Below are positions 35,717-44,503 of a stretch of DNA of 64,000 bases, one piece after another. The stretch is taken from assembly GCA_902812465.1 (NCBI GenBank), contig CADDZE010000002.1, forward strand, positions 1 to 64,000, read 5' to 3'. Source of the DNA: Acidobacteriota bacterium. Lineage in GTDB: Bacteria > Acidobacteriota > Terriglobia > UBA7540. Below the pieces are notes generated by a model. The model saw only the letters and a list, made by a program, of their open reading frames with translations. It searched no databases and had not been told where the DNA came from. The translations under genes and the position numbers were made by a program. The stretch's first letter is position 1. Each line of letters begins with the position of its first letter.

Positions 35717-36400
35717 ATGCCGAAGCTCTCACCCACACTGCATCTGGCTATCTGCACCGCTTGGACCGTGGCAGCGCTGTACATGATTTTTCTCTACGCT
35801 CCAACGGAGCTCACCATGGGCGAGGTGCAGCGCATCTTCTATATCCACGTCTCGACGGCCATCACCGCACTGCTCGCTTATATTCTGGTCTTCCTGTGCA
35901 GCATAGTATTCTTGTGGAGGAGGTCGCCGGCTGCCGATGAACTGGCCCACGCGGCCGCCGAAGTTGGCTTCGTCTTTTGCAGTTGTGTTCTGGTCACGGG
36001 ACCGCTGTGGGCTAAATCCGTGTGGGGCATCTGGTGGACGTGGGATGCGCGGCTGACGTCAACGTTTGTTCTCTGGCTGCTCTTCATTGCTTACCTGATG
36101 CTGCGCAGCTACCTGCTTGATCCGGCCCGTGCCGCCGTGCTGGCCGCGGTGGTGGGAATCGCCGGAGGCGTAGACGCTCTGTTCGATTACATGGCCATCC
36201 GCTGGTTCCGCACGCAGCACCCCCAGCCGGTGATTCTGGGTGGGCCGAATGCGGGACTGGACCCCCGCATGGGCTGGACTCTTCTACTGACCTGGGGCGC
36301 TTTCGTCTGTTTATTTCTCTATCTGCTGCGGCTGCGGGTGGCGCTGGCGCGCTCACGCCGCGAGGCCGTTGCGGTGCGCCGGGAGGAACTGACACCGTAG
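35717..36400 (+). CDS. ccmC: CcmC, haem handling protein
   Basis: 227 residues and about six membrane segments. The WWD-type haem motif is present as WGIWWTWDARLTSTFVLWLL. Conserved His residues are found in FYIHVSTAI and the last loop (DYMAIRWFRTQHPQPVI). These are the haem ligands used to load CcmE. Start ATG at 35717. It comes between ccmB and ccmD, the usual order, and shares the CcsA/CcmC fold with CcmF. Confidence 0.93.
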   Translation: MPKLSPTLHLAICTAWTVAALYMIFLYAPTELTMGEVQRIFYIHVSTAITALLAYILVFLCSIVFLWRRSPAADELAHAAAEVGFVFCSCVLVTGPLWAKSVWGIWWTWDARLTSTFVLWLLFIAYLMLRSYLLDPARAAVLAAVVGIAGGVDALFDYMAIRWFRTQHPQPVILGGPNAGLDPRMGWTLLLTWGAFVCLFLYLLRLRVALARSRREAVAVRREELTP

Positions 36401-36448
36401 GGAATAGCCGCGGCCGCCGGGCGCTTAGCCTGGTGCCAAGGAGAGTCT

Positions 36449-36610
36449 GTGGGGAACCGCTTCCTTTTTCTGGCTTATGCCCTCGTGTGGATCATCTTCA
36501 TGCTTTACGCGTGGAACCTGGCCCGGCGTCAGGCACGGCTGAGCAAAGAGATCGAGGAATTGAAAGCGCGGCAGGCGGAGGCAGCCCGCGAAGCGAAGGA
36601 GTCGCGCTAG
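36449..36610 (+). CDS. ccmD: CcmD, short membrane protein of the haem exporter
   Basis: A 53-residue frame begins with GTG at 36449, preceded by AAGGAGAG. It gives one membrane helix (FLFLAYALVWIIFMLYAW) followed by a basic and then charged helical tail (NLARRQARLSKEIEELKAR). Size, topology and position right after ccmC match CcmD, the small subunit that helps release holo-CcmE. It is the last gene of the cluster. CcmD is only weakly conserved, so the call leans on context. Confidence 0.85.
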   Translation: MGNRFLFLAYALVWIIFMLYAWNLARRQARLSKEIEELKARQAEAAREAKESR

Positions 36611-36794
36611 TAATATCTTGAGGTGCCGGCAAGGCCCGGGGCCTGCGTGTGGCCTTCTGCCCGCGCACATCAGGCTTCGATCTGCCATCGATGTCGCGCG
36701 CCTGCCTTGCCGCTCCGAAGGCCAAGCCATCCAACTCTGTGCCCCAATTTGCATCGAACTAAGCAGAGCTTGCCCGATGGGTAGGAATTTCTCT

Positions 36795-36824
36795 TTGACG
36801 GCCTCGTGGCTCGCGTGATGAAAT
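36795..36824 (+). promoter_or_regulatory. Candidate promoter for the secreted protein at 36909
   Basis: TTGACG (36795-36800) and TGAAAT (36819-36824) are 18 bases apart and about 85 bp ahead of the start codon. The 298-bp gap from 36611 to 36908 holds nothing else I can name. Confidence 0.4.
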
Positions 36825-36908
36825 AGGCAGTCGAGCACCGCGTGTTTCGCCGGGAGTCGTGAGGGCCCCCGTTTGGTGGCTCGGGCCAATCGAGATCGGA
36901 AGGCGCGA

Positions 36909-37589
36909 ATGGGCCGCAGAATTCTCGTCACGGTGTTTGCGGGCGTGCTGGCAGCCAGCTGGATGCCCGCGGCCTGGGGCCAGGACCAGGAGACGCAGGA
37001 GAACCAGGAACAAGCTGCCAACCAGATCACCATCCCTGAGGGAACGGAATTCAAGCTCCAACTGCACACCACGATTAACTCCAAGACTTCCCGGCCAGGC
37101 GACAGAGTGCTGACAACTCTCCTCGATCCAGTTAGCGTCGAGGACCTCAACGTGCTCCCTAAGGGAGTCCGGATTGACGGGCACATCGGCGAAGTGAAAG
37201 CGGCGGGCCGCCGCGGCAAGGGTGGTTACTTGACAATTGTTTTCGACAGCCTCGAAATGCCCAATGGCGAAAAGGTAGCCATCCTCGGCTCGCTGACCGA
37301 AGTCTTCTCCAGCGAGACCGGCGGCGATCCCAACGTGGGCCCAGAAGGCGAGCTGAAGGGGAAGGGTCCTTCGCGCAAGAAGCAAGCTGCGATCGTCCTC
37401 ATTCCGACGGCGGCCGGCGCGGCGGGTGGCGTCGGTCCCGGAATCGCTGCCGCGGCCGCGGCCACGGCGGTGGCCATTCTTGTACCTCGCGGGCACGAAG
37501 CAGAACTCTCTGCCGGATCGTTGATTGGCATGCGCCTGGACCGCGACGTCACCTTGAACCTTCCTCCCTCCGCTTCCGCACCAAAATGA
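36909..37589 (+). CDS. Secreted protein with VirB10/TrbI-like beta-barrel segment, function unknown
   Basis: 226 residues. The signal peptide is MGRRILVTVFAGVLAASW (cleaved near AWGQD). The mature part contains IPEGTEFKLQLHTTINSKTS, then LPKGVRIDGHIGEVKAAGR and YLTIVFDSLEMPNGEKVAI. This run of strands resembles the TrbI/VirB10 C-terminal barrel used in secretion channels, but the protein is short and not in a secretion gene cluster. An Ala/Gly-rich low-complexity stretch lies near residue 180, and the last strand has LSAGSLIGMRLDRDV. The start at 36909 is chosen by the signal peptide; the frame is open from 36873. I cannot assign a function. Confidence 0.7.
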   Translation: MGRRILVTVFAGVLAASWMPAAWGQDQETQENQEQAANQITIPEGTEFKLQLHTTINSKTSRPGDRVLTTLLDPVSVEDLNVLPKGVRIDGHIGEVKAAGRRGKGGYLTIVFDSLEMPNGEKVAILGSLTEVFSSETGGDPNVGPEGELKGKGPSRKKQAAIVLIPTAAGAAGGVGPGIAAAAAATAVAILVPRGHEAELSAGSLIGMRLDRDVTLNLPPSASAPK

Positions 37590-37710
37590 ACTTCTGCGCG
37601 TAGATGTCACACGAGAAGCAGCGGAAGGAATGGCTTTTCTCACCCCAAACCCCGCCCTGCGGGGCCGCTGGGGAGCGGAGCGGAAACACGAAGAGCATAA
37701 CGAGGTTCGG

Positions 37711-39273
37711 TTGTTCCGCAAGATTCTGATCGCCAACCGAGGAGAGATTGCCGTTCGCGTGATACGGGCCTGCCGCGAGCTGGGTATCCGTTCGGTCGCC
37801 GTCTATTCGGACGCAGACCGCCGGGCGCTGCACGTGCGCTACGCCGACGAGGCCTTTCGGGTGGGTCCTGCGCCGTCCGTCGAAAGTTACTTGCGTATCG
37901 ATCGCATCGTGGACACGGCTCGGCGCAGCGGGGCGGAAGCGGTTCACCCCGGTTATGGCTTCCTGGCCGAGAATCCCGATTTCGCGCGCGCCTGCCAGGA
38001 CGCTGGCCTGGTTTTCATCGGACCCTCGCCGGCCGCCATGGAGCTGCTAGGCTCCAAGACGGCTGCACGCCAGCTCGTGATGAGTGCAGGCCTGCCAGTC
38101 GTTCCGGGCACCGAGCGCAGCGTTGAGAGCCTGGAAGAGTTGCGCGCCGTGGCAAGCCGAATCGGCTTTCCCTTGATGCTGAAAGCTTCGGCGGGCGGCG
38201 GGGGCAAAGGAATGCGGCTGGTTCACAACCAGGCGGAGCTGGAATCTGCCTACCGGAATGCGCGTTCAGAGGCACAGAACGCGTTCGGCGATCCCGCGGT
38301 CTACGCGGAGAGGTACATCGAGCGGCCGCGGCATATCGAGGTGCAGATCCTGGGCGACCGCCATGGCAACCTCGTCTATCTCGGTGAGCGCGAATGCTCG
38401 CTGCAGCGGCGGCATCAGAAGGTGGTGGAAGAGTGCCCATCGCCCATCGTCGACGAAGGCCTCCGCCGCCGGCTGGGCGAGACGGCGGTGCGCATCGGCC
38501 AGCTGGCAGGCTACTGGAACGCGGGGACAGTCGAGTTCTTGGTTGGCCAGGATCGCCAATTCTACTTCCTGGAAGTAAACGCCCGCCTGCAGGTGGAGCA
38601 TCCGGTTACCGAAATGGTTTTCGGTGTGGACTTAGTGAAGGCACAGCTCAGGATCGCGGCCGGCGAGCCGCTACCCTGGCGCCAGGAAGAGTTGCGGATG
38701 CGGGGCGCGGCCATCGAATGCCGCATCTGCGCCGAGGATCCAGCTAACAACTTCTTTCCCTGCCCCGGCCTGATCACCGGTCTCAAGGTTCCTTCGGGCG
38801 GAGGGGTGCGGGATGATAGCGGGGTCTTCGAGGGATGGACGGTCCCGGTCGAGTACGACCCCCTACTCTCCAAGCTCATCGTTTGGGGGACGGACCGTGC
38901 GGAGGCGATCGCGCGCATGCGCCGGGCCTTGGAGGAATACAGCGTCGCCGGCATTGAGACCAATCTTGGCTTCCTGCGCCGCTTGCTGGCTCATCCGGAC
39001 TTTGCCGCCGGAGAGCTGCACACCGGCACCATCGAGCGCTTGCTCGAGGCAGGACTACTGTCCTTGCCCGGGCCAGAACCCACATCCGAGGCGGAAAAAG
39101 CACGAACCGTGGCCCTGCTAGCCGCCGCCCTTCAGGCCGTCCAAGGCCAACGCCGAGGCCTTGACGTGGATGCATCGCGAGACGGCACGGGACCGGCACG
39201 AATGAGCCCGTGGAAGGCCGCCGGCCGGCGCGAAGCGCTGCGGCGCTGGCCACAGCCAGCGCGTCCCTCATGA
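37711..39273 (+). CDS. accC: Biotin carboxylase subunit of acetyl-CoA (or related) carboxylase
   Basis: 520 residues from the TTG at 37711. The ATP-grasp markers are present: FRKILIANRGEIAVRVIRA, AVHPGYGFLAEN, KASAGGGGKGMRLV, ERECSLQRRHQKVVEECPS and FLEVNARLQVEHPVTE with the catalytic Glu/Arg set. It carboxylates the biotin of a carrier protein using bicarbonate and ATP. TTG is preferred because the family's N-terminus (LFRKIL) begins there with GAGG 7 bases ahead. The frame stays open to 37630 but adds 27 atypical residues. About 50 extra residues at the C-terminus resemble none of the known domains. No accB or carboxyltransferase gene is nearby, so the exact carboxylase cannot be fixed. Confidence 0.92.
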   Translation: MFRKILIANRGEIAVRVIRACRELGIRSVAVYSDADRRALHVRYADEAFRVGPAPSVESYLRIDRIVDTARRSGAEAVHPGYGFLAENPDFARACQDAGLVFIGPSPAAMELLGSKTAARQLVMSAGLPVVPGTERSVESLEELRAVASRIGFPLMLKASAGGGGKGMRLVHNQAELESAYRNARSEAQNAFGDPAVYAERYIERPRHIEVQILGDRHGNLVYLGERECSLQRRHQKVVEECPSPIVDEGLRRRLGETAVRIGQLAGYWNAGTVEFLVGQDRQFYFLEVNARLQVEHPVTEMVFGVDLVKAQLRIAAGEPLPWRQEELRMRGAAIECRICAEDPANNFFPCPGLITGLKVPSGGGVRDDSGVFEGWTVPVEYDPLLSKLIVWGTDRAEAIARMRRALEEYSVAGIETNLGFLRRLLAHPDFAAGELHTGTIERLLEAGLLSLPGPEPTSEAEKARTVALLAAALQAVQGQRRGLDVDASRDGTGPARMSPWKAAGRREALRRWPQPARPS

Positions 39274-39384
39274 GCCTGCCCGTCGGAGCAGCGATTCGGT
39301 CATCGGTGGTTGCACGCAGCCTCCTCGTGAGATACCGTATGACCTCCCAGAGACTTGCCGTTTGCCTGGCAATAGAGCATCCTT

Positions 39385-39399
39385 CATACTCGAAGTATG
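39385..39399 (+). promoter_or_regulatory. Inverted repeat overlapping the site-2 protease start codon
   Basis: CATACT and AGTATG are perfect 6-base arms around CGA, and the right arm contains the ATG at 39397. In mRNA it would place the start codon in a hairpin. No strong Shine-Dalgarno precedes it. Confidence 0.3.
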
Positions 39400-40521
39400 C
39401 GCTGGTCGTGGAAAATCGGACGCGTGGCGGGCATCAACATCTACATGCACGCCACCTTTCTACTTCTGCTCCTCTTCATCCTGCTCGCCTACTGGTTCCA
39501 GGGGCACAATCTGGCCACGGCGCTGGCTGGCGTGTTCTTTATCCTGGTGACCTTCGCCTGCGTCATTTTTCATGAGCTTGGCCATGCTCTGACCGCCCGC
39601 CGCTACGGCGTGCGCACGCGCGACATCATTCTGCTACCCATTGGGGGCGTGGCCCGTCTCGAACGCATGCCGGACCAGCCCCTGCAGGAACTGTGGGTGG
39701 CGCTGGCAGGTCCTGCAGTGAATCTGGTGATCGCCGCAGGATTGTGGCTGCTACTATCCGCACAAGGCATCCATCCGGCGCTGGGGAGCGTCCGCTGGGC
39801 AGCCGGCAGCTTCCTCGATCGCGTCATGGTAGTGAACCTCTGGCTGGTGGGCTTCAATTTGCTCCCGGCCTTCCCTATGGACGGGGGCCGAGTGCTGCGT
39901 GCACTGCTGGCCATGCGCACCGACTACGTCCACGCCACGCAAATGGCGGCGCACGTCGGCCAGGCCATGGCGCTGGTTTTCGGCTTCATCGGGCTCTTCA
40001 GCAATCCCTTTCTCCTGTTCATCGCCCTGTTTGTCTGGATGGGTGCGGAAGCCGAAGCCGCCGCCGTGCAGGTTCACACCTCGCTCGGCACGATTCCCGT
40101 CCAGCGCGTGATGCTCACGAACTTCCGCACCCTGCAGCCGGACGATACCCTGGCGCAAGCCGTCGACCACATCCTGGGGGGCTTCCAGCACGATTTCCCG
40201 GTGGTCTTCGGTGATCGGGTGCTCGGGGTCCTTACGCGCGAGGACTTGATAAGTGCCCTGGCTCAGCGCGGCCCCGAGGTCCATGTGCGGGACGCCATGT
40301 GCCGGGAATTTCAGATCGCCGACTCGCACGATATGCTGGAAAGGGCGCTCGGTCTGCTGCGTGATTGCCGCTGCCGATCGATTCCCGTGCAGCACGACGG
40401 CCGCTTGGTCGGCATGCTGGACATAGAGAACGTAGGGGAGTTCTTAATGATCCAGTCAGCCCTGCGGCAACAGGGGGCGCGGGAGAAGGCGGAAAAGGCA
40501 GCGGTCACCCACACGGGCTAA
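39397..40521 (+). CDS. Site-2 protease family membrane metalloprotease with CBS domains
   Basis: A 374-residue M50 protease. The zinc site HELGH is at His59-Glu60-His63 (VIFHELGHALTARRYG), and the third ligand Asp162 lies in NLLPAFPMDGGRVLRALLA. About five membrane segments enclose them. The C-terminal 120 residues form two CBS modules (VMLTNFRTLQPDDTLAQAV and DAMCREFQIADSHDMLERAL), a combination seen in stand-alone M50B enzymes, where CBS domains sense adenosine nucleotides. It cleaves membrane-embedded substrates, not known here. The frame is open only from the ATG at 39397, whose codon lies in a short inverted repeat. Confidence 0.93.
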   Translation: MRWSWKIGRVAGINIYMHATFLLLLLFILLAYWFQGHNLATALAGVFFILVTFACVIFHELGHALTARRYGVRTRDIILLPIGGVARLERMPDQPLQELWVALAGPAVNLVIAAGLWLLLSAQGIHPALGSVRWAAGSFLDRVMVVNLWLVGFNLLPAFPMDGGRVLRALLAMRTDYVHATQMAAHVGQAMALVFGFIGLFSNPFLLFIALFVWMGAEAEAAAVQVHTSLGTIPVQRVMLTNFRTLQPDDTLAQAVDHILGGFQHDFPVVFGDRVLGVLTREDLISALAQRGPEVHVRDAMCREFQIADSHDMLERALGLLRDCRCRSIPVQHDGRLVGMLDIENVGEFLMIQSALRQQGAREKAEKAAVTHTG

Positions 40522-40853
40522 GGGCCCCACCCATCGAGACGGGTCTATTTCGGCAATGCCATTTTTCCTCTAGCCGGGAAGCCCTTACCGAGGGAGCCTC
40601 CGGCCGCGAGCAGTCAACCAGCTTTTGCTGCCGCGCTGAGGCCCGACCTCAGCAACAAGTTCCCAGACACCGGACCGGAGACGATCGGTCCCCTAGGCGT
40701 GCTTCCTCGATCGCGAGGGTACGAGTCTCCATACCTGCTAGACTAGAGAGTTTCGTCCAGCGTTCCGTTTCTGGCACCTTAACGCCAGGACAAAAGGAGA
40801 GCCAGCGAGGCGTCAGCAACGCGCAGCCGACGCTGCAAACCGAGGGTCAGACC
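40522..40853. other. 332-bp gap between the site-2 protease and argS
   Basis: An open frame continues here in the argS reading frame from 40365, but it has no family similarity before the GTG at 40854, so this is treated as leader. No T-box, terminator or clean promoter pair is seen; TAGACT near 40741 is a possible -10 with no good -35. Confidence 0.45.
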
Positions 40854-42833
40854 GTGCTGCTTGAGCAAATTCAACGCCGCATCAAAAAGGACTTCCGAGA
40901 ACGGGTTAAGGAGCTCTTCGCGGTGGAGGTGGCGGAGCCGGCGATGAGCGTGCCGCCCTCGCTCGAGCTCGGAGATCTGTCCATCACAGCGTGCTTCGAA
41001 CTGGCGAAAACGTTGCGTCAGCCTCCCCGCAAGATTGCGGAGCAGATAGCCGCCTGTCGCTTTGAAGGGGTGGAGCGCGTCAGCGTCGCTGGCGGCGGCT
41101 ACCTGAATTTTCACCTGGACCGCGCAGGCTTCGCCGTGTCACTCTTCGACTCGCGCTCCAGCCGCGACGCCGCTCCCCGCCCCACGCCTCAGGCCGGGAA
41201 GATCGTCGTCGAGCACACCAGTATCAATCCGAACAAGGCGGCCCACATCGGTCACCTGCGCAACGCCGTCCTAGGCGATACCTTCGCACGCCTGCTGCGT
41301 TTCCGCGGGCACTGCGTCGAAGTGCAGAACTACATCGATAACACGGGTGTCCAGGTGGCAGATGTGGTAGTCGGCTTCCGCAACCTCGAGGGAAGAAGTG
41401 TGGAAGAGGTTCGGCAACTGGCGGCCTCGGAAGGCAAACGGTTCGATTACTACTGCTGGGACCTTTACGCGAAGGTCTTTGAGTGGTACGAGCGCGAGCC
41501 GGCCGCGCTCGAGTACCGCACCAAGGCTTTACATGCCATCGAAGAGGGCCGCGGAGAGATCGCGGAAATTGGGGCTGTAGTTTCCGACGCGATTGTGCGC
41601 CTGCACCTCCGGACCATGCGGCGTATCAACGTGGCCTACGACCTGCTGGTGCGCGAGAGCGAGATTCTCCAGCTCAAGTTTTGGAGCATCGCCTTCGAGC
41701 TGATGAAGCAGCGGGGAGCCATCCGCCTTGAGTCTGCAGGCAAGAACCGCGGCTGTTGGGTGATGGATTTAGATCCTGAAACAACGGAGCCGAAGGAGGA
41801 CACCGGGGAGGACACCAAGGTGATCGTCCGGTCGAGCGGAACAGTCACCTACGTGGGCAAAGACATCGCCTACCACCTCTGGAAGTTCGGCCTGCTGGGC
41901 CGCGACTTTCACTATCGCCGCCTCGACATTTCGCTCAATGGAAGCCCCGTTTGGCAGACGGCCACCGAGGGCGACCCGGACGCGCCGCCGTTCGGCCGGG
42001 CCACGGCAGCCTATGCGGTGATCGACACGCGCCAGTCCTACGTACAGCATGTGGTCGCCACAGCCTTTCGCGCCCTCGGCTACCACGAACAAGCGGCTAA
42101 CCTGCATCATTTCGCCTACGAGCTCGTCAGCCTTTCGCTCGATTGCGCGCGCGAACTGGGACTGCCAGTCGGCGAAGAGGAACAGCAGAAGGGCGCGGTG
42201 GACGTCTCCGGGCGGCGCGGGTGGGGCGTGAAGGCGGATGATTTCATTGACACCCTGACTGCTCAAGCCATTGCCGAAGTGCACCGGCGCCAGATGGCTG
42301 AGGGTCCCGAGCAGGAACAGGAGTACGGACGCCAAATCGCCGTCGGCGCCTTGCGCTATTTCTTGTTGCGTTTCACCAGGCGCACGATGATCGTTTTCGA
42401 TTTCAAGGATGCACTGGCTTTCGAGGGCGAAACCGGGCCGTACCTGCAGTATACCGTGGTCCGAGCCCAGAATATCCTGCGGAAATATGCAGAAGTGCAC
42501 CCAGAATTCCACGCCTCGGAGCTGAAGACCCTTGTCGCCGAACATCAGCTCAAGTCATTCCTGGCGGAAGGGGCATTCTGGGAGCTTGTCTTCCTCGCGG
42601 GGCAGCTCGAACTTACCGTGGACCAGGCGATTGCGGCTGAAGAACCAGCCATGCTGGCCAAATATGCCTTTCGCCTAGCCCAGGAGTTTAACAATTTCTA
42701 CCACCGGCACCGCGTCCTAACGGAGCCCGACGAGGTCCGCCGGTCTTGCTTGCTCTACGTGGTCTATCTCGTCGCCGAAACCCTGCGCCGGGCGCTCGAC
42801 CTGATGGGCATCGAAGTGCCGGAGCGGATGTAG
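40854..42833 (+). CDS. argS: Arginyl-tRNA synthetase
   Basis: 659 residues from the GTG at 40854, which carries GAGGG 9 bases ahead and starts the family N-terminus (LLEQIQRRIKKDFRERV). Domain order is the Add1 RNA-binding N-terminal domain, the class I catalytic core with HIGH at residue 131 (NPNKAAHIGHLRNAVLGD), and the anticodon-binding helical domain (residues about 540-659). The KMSK equivalent appears as SGRRGWGVKADDFID near residue 455, the usual degenerate form. It charges tRNA-Arg with arginine. Insertions of about 80-100 residues compared with E. coli ArgS (around the YYCWDLYAKVFEWYE stretch) match the longer bacterial form. Confidence 0.93.
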   Translation: MLLEQIQRRIKKDFRERVKELFAVEVAEPAMSVPPSLELGDLSITACFELAKTLRQPPRKIAEQIAACRFEGVERVSVAGGGYLNFHLDRAGFAVSLFDSRSSRDAAPRPTPQAGKIVVEHTSINPNKAAHIGHLRNAVLGDTFARLLRFRGHCVEVQNYIDNTGVQVADVVVGFRNLEGRSVEEVRQLAASEGKRFDYYCWDLYAKVFEWYEREPAALEYRTKALHAIEEGRGEIAEIGAVVSDAIVRLHLRTMRRINVAYDLLVRESEILQLKFWSIAFELMKQRGAIRLESAGKNRGCWVMDLDPETTEPKEDTGEDTKVIVRSSGTVTYVGKDIAYHLWKFGLLGRDFHYRRLDISLNGSPVWQTATEGDPDAPPFGRATAAYAVIDTRQSYVQHVVATAFRALGYHEQAANLHHFAYELVSLSLDCARELGLPVGEEEQQKGAVDVSGRRGWGVKADDFIDTLTAQAIAEVHRRQMAEGPEQEQEYGRQIAVGALRYFLLRFTRRTMIVFDFKDALAFEGETGPYLQYTVVRAQNILRKYAEVHPEFHASELKTLVAEHQLKSFLAEGAFWELVFLAGQLELTVDQAIAAEEPAMLAKYAFRLAQEFNNFYHRHRVLTEPDEVRRSCLLYVVYLVAETLRRALDLMGIEVPERM

Positions 42834-42864
42834 TAGGGCCTTTACCCGACTTCCGAACAGCCGC

Positions 42865-42902
42865 AGTATATACTACGTTGACAATATATCATAATATATG
42901 AT
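42865..42902 (+). promoter_or_regulatory. AT-rich palindromic promoter region of the response-regulator gene
   Basis: AGTATATACT (42865-42874) is a perfect 10-base palindrome. TTGACA stands at 42878-42883, and ATCATA/TATGAT arms around ATA (42888-42902) form a second inverted repeat. The -10 position is not clear, so the palindromes may be operators overlapping the promoter. This 40-bp AT-rich island stands out against the GC-rich surroundings. Confidence 0.4.
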
Positions 42903-42938
42903 TTCCTGGGGGAAGCGAGTGCCCCTCGCCCCAGGCGT

Positions 42939-44036
42939 ATGGCCAAGACCGCCCCTAAGCCGCGTGTCCTTATTGTCGACGACGAAGTCGCCGTGCTCGA
43001 GCTGCTGCGGGAAAGATTGCGCCTGGAAGGATTCGTCTGCGCGGCCGCGCGCAGCGGTGACGAGGCGGTCCAGCTCATTGACCGCCACCGCTTCGACGCT
43101 GTCATTTCGGACTTGCGAATGCCCGGTCTTTCCGGCATGGCCTTACTGGAGCGGGTCGTTAAGCAGCTTCCCCACTGCGCCTTCCTAATGGTGACCGGCG
43201 AAAGCGACGTGCGGATCGGCATTCAGGCTATGCAAGAAGGAGCGGCGGACTATCTCGTGAAGCCGTTTCAACTTGACGCGGTAGTGCACAGCGTCCGTCG
43301 CGCCCTCGAGAAGAAGCGCCTGGAAGCGGAGCTGGAGCGCTACCGCGCTCGCCTGGAAGAGATGGTCGAAGAGCGGACGAGGCAATTGCAGCAAGCCCTC
43401 CAAGAAATCGAGGATACCTACGCTTCGACGCTCGAGGCGCTAGCGGCGGCTCTCGACCTGCGCGACTCGGACACCGCCGGTCACTCCATCCGGGTCACGG
43501 AGTATTCGCTCGAGATCGCAAAGGCGATGGGCTGTTCAGAAGAAGAGTTGAAACAGATCGGGCGGGGCGCGGCGCTGCACGATATCGGCAAGATCGGTAT
43601 TCCCGACGGCATCCTGCTGAAAAAGGACAAGCTCACGCCTCAGGAGCGGGCAGTGATGGAAACGCACGCCCGCGTGGGCTACGAACTCGTCAGCCGCATC
43701 GCTTTTCTGGCCCCGGCGGCGGAGATCGTCCTGACCCACCAGGAACGGTACGATGGCACGGGATATCCGCAGGGCCTGCGGGGTGAAGAGATTCCACTCG
43801 GCGCGCGCATCTTCGCGGTGGTCGATACACTGGACGCAATGACATCGGACCGGCCCTACCGGCGCGCGGTGCCGTTTCACGTGGCCCGGGAAGAAATTGC
43901 GCGGCAGGCGGGAAAGCAATTTGATCCGGAGGTTGTGCGCGTCTTTCTCTCGTTACCCGAGCAGGTGTGGGACAAGGTGAGGAAACGGGCGGCCAGAGCG
44001 GCAGACGCAAGGGGGCGCACGGCGATTGTGGCATAG
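42939..44036 (+). CDS. Response regulator with HD-GYP output domain
   Basis: 365 residues. A receiver domain (residues 1-120, phospho-acceptor Asp58 in VISDLRMPG, acidic pair VDDE, conserved Lys in LVKPF) is followed by a coiled coil (about 128-170, ALEKKRLEAELERYRARLE). An HD-GYP domain completes it, with HD at 214-215 (LHDIGKIGIPDGILLK) and the GYP motif in HQERYDGTGYPQG. HD-GYP proteins hydrolyse cyclic di-GMP, coupling a histidine kinase signal to second-messenger decay. Partner kinase not adjacent, but an Hpt protein follows 61 bp downstream in the same direction. Start ATG at 42939. Confidence 0.92.
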   Translation: MAKTAPKPRVLIVDDEVAVLELLRERLRLEGFVCAAARSGDEAVQLIDRHRFDAVISDLRMPGLSGMALLERVVKQLPHCAFLMVTGESDVRIGIQAMQEGAADYLVKPFQLDAVVHSVRRALEKKRLEAELERYRARLEEMVEERTRQLQQALQEIEDTYASTLEALAAALDLRDSDTAGHSIRVTEYSLEIAKAMGCSEEELKQIGRGAALHDIGKIGIPDGILLKKDKLTPQERAVMETHARVGYELVSRIAFLAPAAEIVLTHQERYDGTGYPQGLRGEEIPLGARIFAVVDTLDAMTSDRPYRRAVPFHVAREEIARQAGKQFDPEVVRVFLSLPEQVWDKVRKRAARAADARGRTAIVA

Positions 44037-44097
44037 CCCCCCACCACCGGCTGCGATCGCCGACCGCCGGAAGAACCGGTGAGGCGAAGGAGGAACC

Positions 44098-44472
44098 ATG
44101 GAAGAGAACCAGGATCCGGTGGTGCTGGATCAAGAGGCAGCGTTGGCCAACGTGGATGGCGATGTCGAGCTGTTAGCCGAGACGGCGGCGCTTTTCCTCG
44201 AGGAGTATCCCCGACAACTATCAGCGTTACAAAAAGCCGTGAAGCAGGGGGATGCGAGGGCTACGATGCACCACGCGCACACCCTGAAGGGGTCCGTTGC
44301 GAATTTTGCCGCGCGCGAGGCGCAGCAAGCCGCGTTCGAGCTGGAATCCATGGGCCGTCAAGGCGACCTCCATGGCGCCATCCTGGCACTCGAGGCGCTC
44401 GAGCGTGCACTGGCGCGCCTGCATCCGCTGATCGCCAGACTGGCGGAGAAGCGCGCCGTCACCGGCCCATGA
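44098..44472 (+). CDS. Hpt domain histidine phosphotransfer protein
   Basis: 124 residues, all helical. The phospho-accepting His61 lies in MHHAHTLKGSVANFAARE, the canonical Hpt motif, and the acidic and Leu/Ala helices around it give the four-helix bundle. It passes phosphate between a receiver and a kinase or another receiver. The natural partner is the HD-GYP response regulator just upstream. Start ATG at 44098 with GGAGGAACC before it. No other domain. Confidence 0.9.
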   Translation: MEENQDPVVLDQEAALANVDGDVELLAETAALFLEEYPRQLSALQKAVKQGDARATMHHAHTLKGSVANFAAREAQQAAFELESMGRQGDLHGAILALEALERALARLHPLIARLAEKRAVTGP

Positions 44473-44503
44473 TTTCGTCGCCCGGTCTGCCATCTGGGAC
44501 TAT

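Noticed and set aside
36425-37219. Leftward 264-codon frame opposite the secreted protein at 36909
   Set aside because: It lies largely antisense to a gene with a clear signal peptide and promoter; the residues are typical of a shadow frame.
40365-40853. 163-residue N-terminal extension of ArgS
   Set aside because: The frame is open but overlaps the upstream protease gene, has no family similarity, and a GTG with a good ribosome site at 40854 starts the true N-terminus.
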